From assembly GCA_963556695.1 (NCBI GenBank), contig CAUWAG010000011.1, positions 558,001 through 622,000 of the forward strand: a stretch of 64,000 bases of DNA, given 5' to 3'. Source of the DNA: Anthostomella pinea. Lineage: Eukaryota; Ascomycota; Sordariomycetes; Xylariales; Xylariaceae. The notes beneath the pieces were generated by a model. It was not told the origin of the DNA. It did no database searches and was given only the letters and a program-made list of their open reading frames with translations. The translations under genes and the position numbers were made by a program. Shown piece after piece: positions 52,501 through 63,223 of this stretch (positions are counted from its first letter, which is position 1; each line of letters begins with the position of its first letter).

Positions 52501-54344
52501 GAAGTATATATTTTAATGTTTATTAGAAACACATTTAAAAGATATTATGAATAAATAACCAGTAAAAGTTATTTTTAAAATACGATTAAAAAGCATAACA
52601 GTTAAAAAGCTACGTAAAATGAGACTTATATTAACATAAATCAAATACACACATCGTATTGAATATATAATAATACCTAAAAGACCGTATATAATTATAT
52701 TTTAATCGAAATATTAAGGCAAATCTTAATAATAATCCCTTAATAAGATTAAGAATACCTTTTTTATTTTTATAAATGTGGAATAATTTCTTCTTCTTCT
52801 TTATAACCTATAAGTAGTATTCTTTCGTCCTATTTAATAATGTTTTTTTATAATGCTTTTTCCTATTTCAATAATGACTTTTGTTCAAACTTTTTTAGAT
52901 ACTTGAATGCGTTTATATCAATGTATATAGCGTTAAAGGGTTCATATCGTAAAAGTTAATAACATCGATTATTAATATATTATTAAAATAAAAAGCTGAT
53001 TTTTATAATAGCTTTAAATTCAAACTAATAACTTTAATTATTATGACAAAGTGTTGTTACCTGTTCATAACCTTTTTAAGACAAACGCCGATTTAAATCA
53101 ATGACTGAAATGATTTCATATTTTAAATATTTTAAGTATTTAATTTTATCTAGCAAATCATAAAGTTCTAAAGTTTCACGGCTTTTGAAAAATTAAAGCA
53201 AAAATTAAGGATTATAACAAGAAAACCTGATATTAATAATGCCCGCCGTTAATAAATATAAAAAGATTAAACGATAATCTTTTCTTATTAAATCTCTAAA
53301 TAAAACATGAGTCTTAATAAATAGTTTAGAACAGTTGTTTAAAATTTGATAAATAACAAACGTTATATGAACCAACAGTATATATAAGCAATAACCTTTG
53401 TTATCAAGAAGAAGATATAATTAAGTATGTATTTTAACTAAAATTATAATTTCTTTTAAGTTTTTGATACTAAATCTTGAAAACTTTAAACGTTATCAAT
53501 AACAATTGAATTTTAGTTCACGCTTTATATAAAAAGCGTTCATTTAAAAATGTTTAGATTTATTAAAGGCGTTTGTCTGAAAAAAATAGTTAAATTTATT
53601 AGAATCATTTATTTACAAAGGTATAAAGTTATTAAAGGCACTTATGAGTGCTTATAATCGCTTAATTAGAAATGAGTTTAATCAAAAATAAGTCCATCTA
53701 AAAAGCCGCTTCTGTTCAACTAAAATATTATTATAAATTTTACAAAAATGTTTATTGGAATACAAGGCGTCTATAAATATAATATTGTAAAGAATTAAAC
53801 GCCTTGCGGTTATATAAGCAATGAATAAGAACCTTGACGTAAGGGAAAAAGATATAAGTATAATAGGTATAGTAAAGTAAAGTATTTAATTTATTATAAA
53901 TATTTATAAATATGTGTTGAACTGTTTTTTAAGGAACCTCGTTATAAAATTGTAAAATCAAAAATTTGCTGTTCATAGAGTTGTTATTGGAACTTATACC
54001 ATTATATTAGTTTATCTGATTGAAGCATAAAGGCTGTCTATAAGAACTTTAACAATCTATAGAGCAGATAAATATAATTAGTACAAGTTTTCTGCGCTAT
54101 ACGAAAAGCTTTTTGGGTTTTATAAAAACGTTTTGATATAGATATAATATTGCATAACAGCCTAAATAATCGGATACAATGATTAAAATACTATTAAAAA
54201 TATAAATGTTTCAATCATTTATTTTTAAGATATATATTACTTTTCTTAATAGACATTAAACTTTAATCGTTTTTATAAAGTAGATAAATTAAACATCTTT
54301 ATATTCACGTTTAATAAAATGTTAAATAATTCTTTTAAATTATA
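49561..54344. other. AT-rich RIP-degraded desert, no gene
   Basis: No coding signal; a 67-codon plus frame at 50237-50440 is a chance low-complexity frame. No repeat resolved by eye. Confidence 0.7.
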
Positions 54345-54349
54345 TTACC

Positions 54350-54556
54350 TGTTGGATCCATGCGATTCCACAATCCAACCATCCGTACCAAACACATATG
54401 TATGATCAGATAAGAGATTAGATACCAGATTGTGAGGTCACTTAGCCAGACCTGCGAGTCCAGCTAGACCTCTCAATCCAAACCATCAGCAACAAACATC
54501 ATGACCTTGACCCAAGACTGGAGTATTATGATTGATCGTTTAAGCCTCTTCCAACA
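54350..54556 (+). mobile_element. solo LTR-like element, family A (best copy)
   Basis: A 207-bp island starting TGTTGGATCC and ending CTTCCAACA, flanked by the perfect 5-bp duplication TTACC (54345-54349, 54557-54561). The TGTTGG/CCAACA termini are a 6-bp inverted repeat, normal for LTR ends. Aligns end to end with 11655-11856 and, inverted, 60303-60504. No internal retroelement sequence next to it, so probably a solo LTR. An alternative is a very small non-autonomous element with 5-bp duplications. Confidence 0.85.
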
Positions 54557-54561
54557 TTACC

Positions 54562-54954
54562 TTCGGTTTTTTTGGGGGGAAGAAACTAAAAGTAAATAAA
54601 TTATATAAGCTTTTAATAACTTCAACGCTTTACAATAGTAATAAGTTTTTATTTATAATGTAACTTTATAAAATCAAATACGAATTTAGTACGTAAATGA
54701 TTAATACTTTGAATACTTCATTATTTAAATACCTTCAAAAAAATTCGGGTAAGTTTTACACGCTTAAAATTTTTAAAAGTAATTTTAAAAGATAAAGGGT
54801 TTTTTTTTGTGAGTAAAATTTGTTAAGCTATCGGCTGATTCTTTTACCGCCGGCGGGTTTGAAAAGTTTCTAAAATATAAACTTAACAAAGCTAGTTTTT
54901 AATCATACTCTTAAGCTTTTTATTTATTTTTCGCATTTTTAAGAAAATTAAAGG
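54562..54954. other. AT-rich desert between two LTR relics
   Basis: About 390 bp of degraded sequence separating the family A and family D insertions. I see nothing to show it is the internal domain of either element, and the two flanking islands are unrelated, so they are separate insertions. Confidence 0.65.
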
Positions 54955-54959
54955 ATTTT

Positions 54960-55204
54960 TGTGATGGTATGGTCACCCATACCACCAGATCTACAAGCCA
55001 CTTATGTGCATTGGTCACGTGAGCGGAGCGACTGTTCATCCGCCAGCCACTAAGGCAACGGATAGTGGGGCGGCACATAGATTTTATGCCCCACCAGAAT
55101 TGGCTGGTGGGCTCGATCTCTTCTTCCCTCCTCACCAAGAGATATTCATACGTAGATAGTGTATATAGGGCTCTTACGTCCTATCTCATCTTCGGAACGT
55201 GACA
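54960..55204 (+). mobile_element. solo LTR-like element, family D
   Basis: A 245-bp island starting TGTGATGGTATGG and ending CGGAACGTGACA; flanking 5-mers ATTTT and CTTTT differ at one base. Aligns inverted with 49310-49555, sharing CCACCAGAATTGGCTGGTGG and TTCTTCCCTCCTCACCA. A 72-codon minus frame across it (54920-55138) is not conserved as protein between the copies and is not a gene. Confidence 0.8.
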
Positions 55205-55209
55205 CTTTT

Positions 55210-58200
55210 AGAGGTTTGTTTCGCTTAATTGTTATAACGGTATTATATATTTCGCGACTAGCGACCTTAATATCGTTTTGTTTTTTATAGCTGCCAATAA
55301 TTTTAAGTTAGTTTCCAAACAATAGTTTTCTTAGATTAAGTAAGAGCCGTTCTTTTAGATAATAATTAGTCTTATAAATACTGCCCTTTGAAAGGTGTTT
55401 CTAAAATATATTACTTACACGGTTATATCGATAAGTTTTAATATATAAGATTGGCAATAACTTTTAAAGGTTTTATTTAAATGTTTTGTAACTTAGGTGC
55501 GTATCTTCGGAAAAACGTTTTATTTAGCCTTTTATTAAATATTAAACTTTGTTTATAACAGAAAAAAACGTTTAAAGCGTTAAAATATAGCAATTGTGTT
55601 TAATTAATTATAATACTTTATTTATATCCTAAAAACCTAACTTACTACGTTATTTTAATTTAGCCGCAATCATTATTTTGTTATCGTTTAGTTATATTTA
55701 AAAAGAGTGAACTTATTTCAACTAAAAATATAGTCTTAAAAAGTTTCATTAGTATGAATCAATACTATTATATTCGTTACTAAATACGATAGTTACTTGG
55801 GTTTAGAAAAAGTTGGGTTTGCAAGTAAAAATTTCCATTTTTTGGTATTTTTTAACGGAAGTTTTACCGTACGATAAAGCCGTTTGATTTTATTAGAAAA
55901 ATAAGCTAAAAGGAAAGTTTTCGTATTCAATCATACATATTACTTTGAGTTATAAAAGTATAACATTGCTTAGAACTAATATCATAATACGTTATAATTT
56001 AAACCGCTTATATAATAAAAATTCAACATGTTGAATTAATAATAGTTTAGAAAATTGTCAGGTTTTAAACGTGTAAGGTAAATTCATTCTCAGTTTCATT
56101 ACTTAGCGTATATTAGCGTTAAATCAAATTTATAAATTCAAAGGTATTAAAGAGTACGTTATGAAGTTAATAAGACAGTGTATATTATTCATTTTAAGTA
56201 AAAAGAATTCAAGCATTTAATTTGTAAACGTGCCAGTAAAGAGTTAACTTTACGTTTATTATTAACTTTTATATATATTAGGAAGTTTTAAAAACTATAT
56301 ATATTTGTTTTTCATAAATCATTTTATCATACTTTTTGCTAATATTTTAAGTTCTAGTACGCTATAAAAGGAATACTTAAATACTTAAAGACTTGCTAGG
56401 TTGAAGGCGTCAAGAAAATCAACTTTATACTTGGCACAAAATTTACAATACGTTAAAAAATTGATTAAAAGATATTAGATTTATATATTATTTAATTATG
56501 TTTTAACTTAAGGAAATCTTTTGCGGTTAGACCGGCATATCACTCACTTTTAGCTTGCCTGTTATCCCACTTGTTAGAAAACGGAAAAGTTAATATTATT
56601 CAAAAGTAATGAAGTTATAATCATAAGATAAATAGATATTGCTTTTAACCTAGGATAATTGATACGACATATTGTAATTAGTAATAAACTAATAATGCAA
56701 TAAATGAATAATAGAAGAAGCAAAAAGAAAATTAAAACGACGAAAATACAAAAGAAGAAAAGAAGTATTTAAGTTAAAGTTGTAATGAGAAATAAAATAT
56801 AATAAGTAAAAAGTAACAAGATATTAAAGGGTATAGAAAGGTTTAGAAAAGGTATAAAGGTATTAAGATAAGGGAAATGTTTATATATAGATAGGCTTAA
56901 AGCGGCATGCAAATTTAACATAAACTGGGTTTCAATCATAAGTTAAAGGAGTATAAAGCATGTAGGTTATATATATATTTAACTTTTTTTATGTAAATAA
57001 AATTATTAATAAGCATTTTCGCACTAATCTTTGAACTGCCTCGTAACATTAAAGATTATGAAGAAAGCTATTATTACGAAAATCATATGTCGTAGTCTTC
57101 TTCGAGTAAATGGGGATTAAGGCTTAAAATAAAGCCAAGTATAGGAACGAAAATAATAATAATAACGGGTTTAAAGTCATATTATGTACCGATAATTTTA
57201 AAAGCTTCATATGATAATTATTGCAAGTATCAATAAGAGATATATGTCATCGAAATTTTATGACTATATAAAATAACTACGTTTGATAGTGCTTTATTGA
57301 TAACGTATAAAAATAATCGTTAATAAGTTATTAAGGTTAATACCGTTGAATAAATAACTAGGCTTATTTTTATATATAAATGAAAGGTGAATAAAGCTTA
57401 ATTGTTATTTTACTTTATAAACTTGTTGTCTAACGGCATCGATACTAGTCTTAAAATCATGTATAATTATCTATATATTCTTTATGAAATCACCTTTTGA
57501 AAGTATCTAATATGTAATTATATAATATATCGATTAAAAATGTTAATTATACATATTATTAGTTAAAGCTTTTAATCTTGATATAACTTTTATAGGCTCG
57601 ATTATAAAAATTCATTATAAAAATAAAGTTACTATAAATAATCGCTATATGCAAAATAAACGATTCGTTTAAATATAACATTATTGTTTATTTTACTAAT
57701 TTTGTCAGTATACTATTAAAAGTATATTATAACTCTACTCACTTATAAGTGATAAAGCAGTTAATTGGGGCTCAAGATTAAATGTTCAAAATTTAAAAAC
57801 GTTCATTACTATATACTAATATATAAGAATTAAATCTTAAAAATAGTTAACGTTTGTACATACAAAAGTCATATAATAAAAATATCGGCTTCATTAAAAT
57901 CAGCCTTCAGTTATAATCAAAATCGATAATATATTTAATCATGTATTAATTTATCAAAGTAGCAATTGAAAAAATATAGACCGTTCAGTTACCTATAGAA
58001 AGCGATTTTTTAAGTTATTTAGAAGTTATCGGCCGTGTAGTCATATAATAAAAAGGGGACTTATAAAACTAAGACCTTTTCATGTTTTAAATACCGAATA
58101 ATGTCTTCATTAACATAGATAATATAAAATAATGTTTATGAATAATTCTAACGGCATTTATTAAATTGCTTAAATTTTTGAACCTGTAACTTTCCTACCA

Positions 58201-60297
58201 ATCTGCCTTTTCTCCAACCTAAGTTACGAAAAAAACATTTTTTTAACCGATTTGATTAGACAAAAATCTTATAAATATATAAACGCTTATTACTTATTAC
58301 AAACCGTGAACAAAAGATATAATAATTATGTAAACATGAATATAGATATAGATCAATACTGTTTTAAGTATTTAAGCTTTTGACCGTTTATCAATGTTTT
58401 TCAAAAAGCTATTTATTAATTAAACCTTTCAAAGAGCTTACAACGCGTGGTTAATGTAAGTTACGTTAATAAGACCAAAAAAAACCTCAACTTTAAATTC
58501 TTTATTTTTTAAAACTTAATTTATCAAGAAAAATCAAAAGAATGAAAAAGGCTTAGAACCACGTAAAGTAAGTAATGAATTACATTACGAAGAATCTTTT
58601 TTTATAAATATGAAGAACTTAATCTAATATATGTAAAGCGCGCAAAAAAAGACAAAAAGATCTTTAAGGCTCGTAAAATTAATAAAGTTATTTCAAAAGA
58701 AAAAAAAGGGTTTCAATAGTTACTGATTTAACTCCAAACCGAAAATAACTAATAGTAATAAAAAACTTAGAAAGAAAATGTTTAAAAGTATTTAAAAGTA
58801 ACCAAGGCTAATATTAATTTAATTTTGGAAAATTTGAAAATTAAGGTGCACGTAACGAAATGGATTTAAATTTCAACAAAGGTAGCGTTATTTAAGTCAT
58901 AACAACGACAAATGTTATATTATATAATTGTTTATTTATCTATATATCAATGCGTAGTATCATAAAAGTATACGTTTCAATTTCTGTATACAAGTAAGAT
59001 TTAAGATGTAGAGTAAGTAAAAAATAATAATAATAAATTAAATTAGAAAAGGAGAGCTAATATATAAAATAAGATTTACAAAGGTTTTAATTACTTTAAA
59101 CATATTATTATAACGCGTGAGTTATACCGACGTTCGACTTGTTCCAGAATTTGGTTATTGTTATTAATATAACGTTAATATAAGCCTAATTGTTATCGGG
59201 TTTAAATATTTGAGCCGTATGGTTTAGTTTTTGTAACTATATAAATTGAATTCTTAAAAAAACGAAACTTTTTTCCAAATTTTTATAGCAGGCTTATTTA
59301 TTGTTAGCTTAGATGTTTATGATAAGCAGAGTACTAATAATTGAAAATGCGGTATTTTTCAATTAATTATCTAAATCTCAACTTCAATTTAAGCTTTAAG
59401 CTAATATCGCTATAGCTAAATATATATTACTATATATCTTAACGCGTTTAAGATATTAGATTAAGAGGAAAGGAAGTAAAAAGGAATAAGACTAACTTAA
59501 AACTTTATTTTTGTTATTGTAGAGTATCAAAAATCTTAATAAAGTCGTAAAACTTTATATATTAAATTATAATAAAAATAAAGTACCGTTATGAAATTAG
59601 GGCTATAAGAACTCGGCGCGACGTTAATATATAAAAACCTAGAACTATAAATAAAATATTCAAATATATAAGCTGGTATACACAACGAGATTTACTTTTT
59701 CAATTAGAATAATGAAACCTCTTATAGAAGAAGCTATGATATAATATTTTTTTACTAAGCTTTATCACGTTAAAGACTAAAATAAAGTGTATAAATAACG
59801 CCCCAATATTTATTAACTTAAGTTTTCCAAAAAAAAACCTCAAGGTCTCTTAAGTTATAATAACTAAATACATTGCCTTTTTATACCCAAAGATTTTAAT
59901 TAATTAATTGAAAATTGAATATTCTATTATATATTACGTTTGACCTTTACCTTAACTTTTATTCTTTATTAAATTAACATAACCAACATGTTTAAATAAC
60001 CGAAAGAAATAATGTTACATAAAGCTAATTTAAAAACGTAAATAATTAGCTTTATATATTTTATAATCTTAGAATATAATATTAATATTGTAATATTATT
60101 CACGTAATTGTTATTAGTTCGTAAATTATTATATTATTATAGTTTATTACTAAGTTCTATAATTATAACGGCTTATCAATATAAATGCACGTAATTATCA
60201 AAGCTCGAAGTAAACCCGGCTAATAACTCGCTTTCAAGTTGAATTCTTTATATAACTACTATTTAATAAACAATCATTTCTAAACATTATAACTATT
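55210..60297. other. AT-rich RIP-degraded desert, no gene
   Basis: No believable gene or RNA. A purine-rich patch (about 56700-56890, many AAGAAG/AAAGG words) resembles in texture the one at 26.5-26.75 kb, but I could not align them reliably. Confidence 0.7.
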
Positions 60298-60302
60298 ATA
60301 TT

Positions 60303-60504
60303 TCTTGGAACAGGCTTGAACGATCAATCATAATACTCGAGTATTGGGTCAAGGTCATGATGTTGCTGATGGTTGGTTTGAGAGGTCTAGCTGCACTCGC
60401 AGGTCTGGCTAAGTGACCTCACAATCTGGTATTTAATCTCTTATCTAATCATACATGTGGGTTCAGTATGAAGTGTTCGAATGTGGAATCGCATGGACCC
60501 AACA
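60303..60504 (-). mobile_element. solo LTR-like element, family A, inverted
   Basis: A 202-bp inverted copy of family A, flanked by the perfect 5-bp duplication ATATT (60298-60302, 60505-60509). The plus strand begins TCTTGGAACAGG, so the terminal TG has become TC, and ends GGACCCAACA. Internal blocks such as CACTCGCAGGTCTGGCTAAG are identical in inverse to the other copies. Confidence 0.85.
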
Positions 60505-60509
60505 ATATT

Positions 60510-60890
60510 GTTATATTAGTCCTTCTTATAACAGTTTAAATTCAATAAAACGACACGAAATGTCATAACTTTTAATGTATACCTCTTTATTTAATATATA
60601 ATATAATAACCTTGAAAAAAGAACAACGGTATAAATGAATTGTCTTATTATTATATTAAAATATTGTAATAATTTACAAGTTAAAAAGCTATAAATTTCT
60701 TAAAAAAATTCATTTTAATATAATATTAACTTAAAATATTAAAATGTTATATATAGTTATAAATAAACCTTATTAAATATATCATACAATGACAACAACG
60801 ATTATATTAGTCTTTTAATATTTTTCAACTTATAATTTTTTTATAACATAATATAACCAACATATACTAACTTAAAATGCTTTATAACCT
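60510..60890. other. end of AT-rich desert
   Basis: Last degraded segment; composition changes within a few tens of bases around 60,890 to ordinary GC content. Confidence 0.7.
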
Positions 60891-61948
60891 TTGCAACCCT
60901 TGAACATCCCCCGCTTCCTAACCTTCAACGATAGCGTGACTCGGCCACCCGCTCAGGGTTCGAACTCACTCTAGATCAAAGCTCTCGAGCAAGTTACGCT
61001 TCTGGGCGGCCTTCACGACGTCACCAAATTCCTTCGCAGGGTAGATAGTAGCAAGTTCTGCGTCTTTCTCCCTGACGGAATTGCTCTGGAAACCCTTCTG
61101 TTTCTGGGCCAAAACAGAAGCGGGCAGAGCGAGCCCTATGTACGCCCAACTTGTGTTTAAGGGAGAGGGAGTTTTACGGACGATCAGAGGCAGCGACCCG
61201 GCTATGGGCACGATGACTGCGTCGTCTGGTCTGGCGGACTTGGGTACTAACCACTCCCTCGGTCTTCGAACGAGATTATGCAAGTTATCGCTATCGCTAT
61301 CGTCATCGCTACCAGTCTCGGTCTCAGCCTCTGGCTCGGTCTCGGTCTTCCAGAGGTCTTCTCGTTATCCGGGATGATGACACGGCGTATGGACAACCCT
61401 CGCCATCTGCTGCTCTTCCAGGGCGTATTCCGAACGAGTATACCCAGGAAAATACCAATGCTCTAGCAAGCGGCTCTGATCGACGGAAGCTGCCGTCCCG
61501 AATGCGAGGCCTTGAACTTGCAGCACGCCAGGTTTCGGCTGCAGACGGCGGTGGTGGTCTCGATACTCAGTCCCATACTTAGGCCACCCTGCATCCAGCC
61601 ATACGTGGCCAAATAAGTCGACGGGCTTGGTCGTGTATCGCCGAGCTGCCCCAGCAGTAAGAGAGAGCGACGTAGGATAGCCAGTGGTCTGTGCCATGGA
61701 TGATGACTCCGGGGTCATGTAGAAGATCTACAACATGCAGGTTTGCGGCGAGCTCGTCTCCAGCAAGGCCATGCTGCAACTCGAGGACCCGGGTTTGCCA
61801 GTCCTGCAGAGGCTTGTATAGCGCTTCTGCTTCTCGTGGCCAGTCTCCCGACGAGGTTAGCTTTACCCGTGGCGACGGAGCGTCTGCTGCCTCAGCCTTA
61901 GTGTCGCTCTTGAAATCCAGATCGCAAGCGAAACATTATACAGAAACG

Positions 61949-61978
61949 CCCGAGCCCGAGCCCGAGCCCGAACCCGGG
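61949..61978. repeat. CCCGAG hexamer repeat
   Basis: Three perfect CCCGAG units, then CCCGAA and CCCGGG. In the HET frame on the minus strand it gives a Gly-Ser run. Slippage here may have contributed to frame loss. Confidence 0.85.
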
Positions 61979-61990
61979 TCGGAGTGCGTC

Positions 61991-62021
61991 CAGCTGTTGC
62001 TGCTGTTGCTGCTATTATTGC
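61991..62021. repeat. CAG/CAA (CTG/TTG) triplet tract
   Basis: Minus strand reads CAA TAA TAG CAG CAA CAG CAG CAA CAG in one frame, a polyglutamine-type tract in which two units look like C-to-T changed CAA and CAG. In the frame assigned to the HET relic it codes Asn/Ser instead. Confidence 0.8.
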
Positions 62022-62266
62022 TCGGCGATCCCATCCTTTCGAATGCGCTGTGAGTTGCCGCCAACCGTATCTTCCACTTCAACGGGGGCTGGCCAGTAGC
62101 GGAAGTCGGAGGCGATAGCTACCTCTGTAGCCGAAAGCAAAGCAAGTATCTCTTGAGTCTTGAGGGCAATGGACATGGTGTTGTGGAGTCGCTTCGTGCA
62201 GCAAGCGAATCCTGCACTGTGCCCCTTATCGTCAGAGCTGTTTGTCTCCCTTGCTCGACACTATCA

Positions 62267-62548
62267 TCATTCATCATTCGGAGACCCAACATCAACAAGA
62301 TCAAGACGGTATTTGATAGCCATCTTCGTCCAAGCTTTAAATATGCCCCGTGACAAGAAGCTACCGTAGCAGGCAAGGTGAGTGATAAGACTGGAAGTAA
62401 AGGAAACGGTAATGACCACCATGTCACGAAAGCAAGTATCCTCTACCAGAGGTTCTGCTTCTGGCTGGTTGCGCCTCGTGCTTCTCGTGCTTCGTGTGCG
62501 GGTAGGTGCAGCGGCTGCGGCATTGGCCTGCTGGTCGACGCTGGACAT
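62267..62548 (-). CDS. doubtful small hypothetical protein
   Basis: A 93-codon frame starting with ATG at 62548: MSSVDQQANAAAAAPTRTRS, then an Arg/Thr/Ser-rich N-terminus (STRSTRRNQPEAEPLVEDT) and a hydrophobic stretch at about residues 44-66 (MVVITVSFTSSLITHLACYGSFL) that could be one membrane segment. I recognise no family. Another ATG in the same frame at 62176 opens a 54-codon frame (MSIALKTQEILALL...) ending at the triplet tract. Both could be exons of a longer gene leading into the HET relic, or chance frames in GC-normal DNA. Several competing frames overlap here, so coding status is uncertain. Confidence 0.25.
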   Translation of the reverse strand: MSSVDQQANAAAAAPTRTRSTRSTRRNQPEAEPLVEDTCFRDMVVITVSFTSSLITHLACYGSFLSRGIFKAWTKMAIKYRLDLVDVGSPNDE

Positions 62549-63223
62549 GGTGCCGCGGGCTGCATGTTGCAGGTAGCAGGCTGATGGACAAGGCGGACGA
62601 GGCTGTCAGTGTCAGGAACCATCCTGGAGAACAAAGAACCTTCATGTACATATACATGGCCTCTACCCCTGACTAGTATTGCTCCTCTCTGCAGAACAAC
62701 ATACCATTTACCCCCCCCCCCCCCCCCCCCACCCATGATTCGGCCTTGTGACAGTTTGTTCTGCCTTCAACAAATATCAACCTCAAGACCACTGCTTCAG
62801 TCACGATATCAGTTATCACAGCACACCTCTCGCTCTCAGACCCTCGTGTTTTTAGCTTCAGTCGATATATCAGATATCACGTCGCTCTCGGACCTCAGCT
62901 TCAGCTTTCAGACCGCCACTTCAGCCTCCCGTCCCCTGAATCTTCTCGTAGGAAGGGTCGTTGCCAAGCGAGCCCTGGTTCAGTCCTTTGTTCACAAGTC
63001 GATCACTGCCTCACCACCAGGCTCTCAGACCTCTTAGACTTCTTGGACCACAGAAAAAACAAGGAATGAACCCAGAATCTATGGCGAACCTGAGACGCGC
63101 CGTGATGGCGGTGGTGGCGACGATGGGCCCAATGTTGACAGGACGGCCAGAAACACGAGACGTACATATTGAGCAACTTTCTCCTCACGACCCGGACCCC
63201 GAGATCAGCAACACACACTCTGA
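62549..63223. other. non-coding region upstream of Gag, pyrimidine-rich
   Basis: No credible gene. It contains C20 (62711-62730) and an imperfect ~61-bp tandem duplication (units starting CTTCAGTC at 62795 and 62856). A plus-strand frame at 62609-63037 is Ser/Pro/Leu low-complexity. A short frame from ATG 63066 (MNPESMANLRRAV...) leads into the CCCTGA repeat and could be the original N-terminus of the Gag protein downstream. The stretch might include a 5' LTR (TGTGACAG at 62746 resembles LTR starts), but no matching end or primer-binding site could be identified. Confidence 0.4.
62711..62730. repeat. C20 homopolymer
   Basis: Twenty consecutive C residues; a sequencing-error-prone tract, so its exact length should be treated with caution. 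Confidence 0.95.

Larger units (their letters stand above)
60966..62034 (-). pseudogene. HET-domain (heterokaryon incompatibility) protein, broken
   Basis: HET-domain proteins trigger cell death after fusion of incompatible hyphae. A minus-strand frame from the ATG at 62034 encodes a Ser/Asn and Gly/Ser low-complexity start, a TAA at codon 33, then CFACDLDF, DWQTRVLELQHG, and at residues 121-129 YVALSYCWG, the hallmark of the HET domain (61648-61674). This frame stops at 61579. A second frame (61718-60966) takes over with one internal TAA (61365). It contains an acidic tract (ETETGSDDDSDSDN) and a C-terminal segment like that of HET proteins (ARPDDAVIVPIAGSLPLIVRK ... WAYIGLAL). The canonical WIDAICINQ-type core after YVALSYCWG is missing; only VWLDAGWPKYG is faintly similar. 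HET proteins usually exceed 500 residues, so this is a shortened, frameshifted relic. An intron at the frame change cannot be excluded, but the stops favour a pseudogene. Confidence 0.7.

Noticed and set aside
54920..55138. 72-codon minus-strand frame
   Set aside because: Lies over a family D LTR relic and is not kept as protein in the second copy.
54350..55204. One composite LTR element bounded by the islands at 54350 and 54960
   Set aside because: The two islands are different families and each has its own flanking 5-mers, so they are separate insertions.
60925..60985. tRNA-like words GGCCGAGT and GGTTCGAAC near the HET relic 3' end
   Set aside because: The A-box-like and B-box-like words are in the wrong order on the minus strand and no cloverleaf can be drawn on either strand.
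62609..63037. 142-codon plus-strand frame containing a Pro10 run
   Set aside because: The Pro run is only the C20 tract plus neighbours; the rest is Ser/Leu-rich low complexity with no family resemblance.
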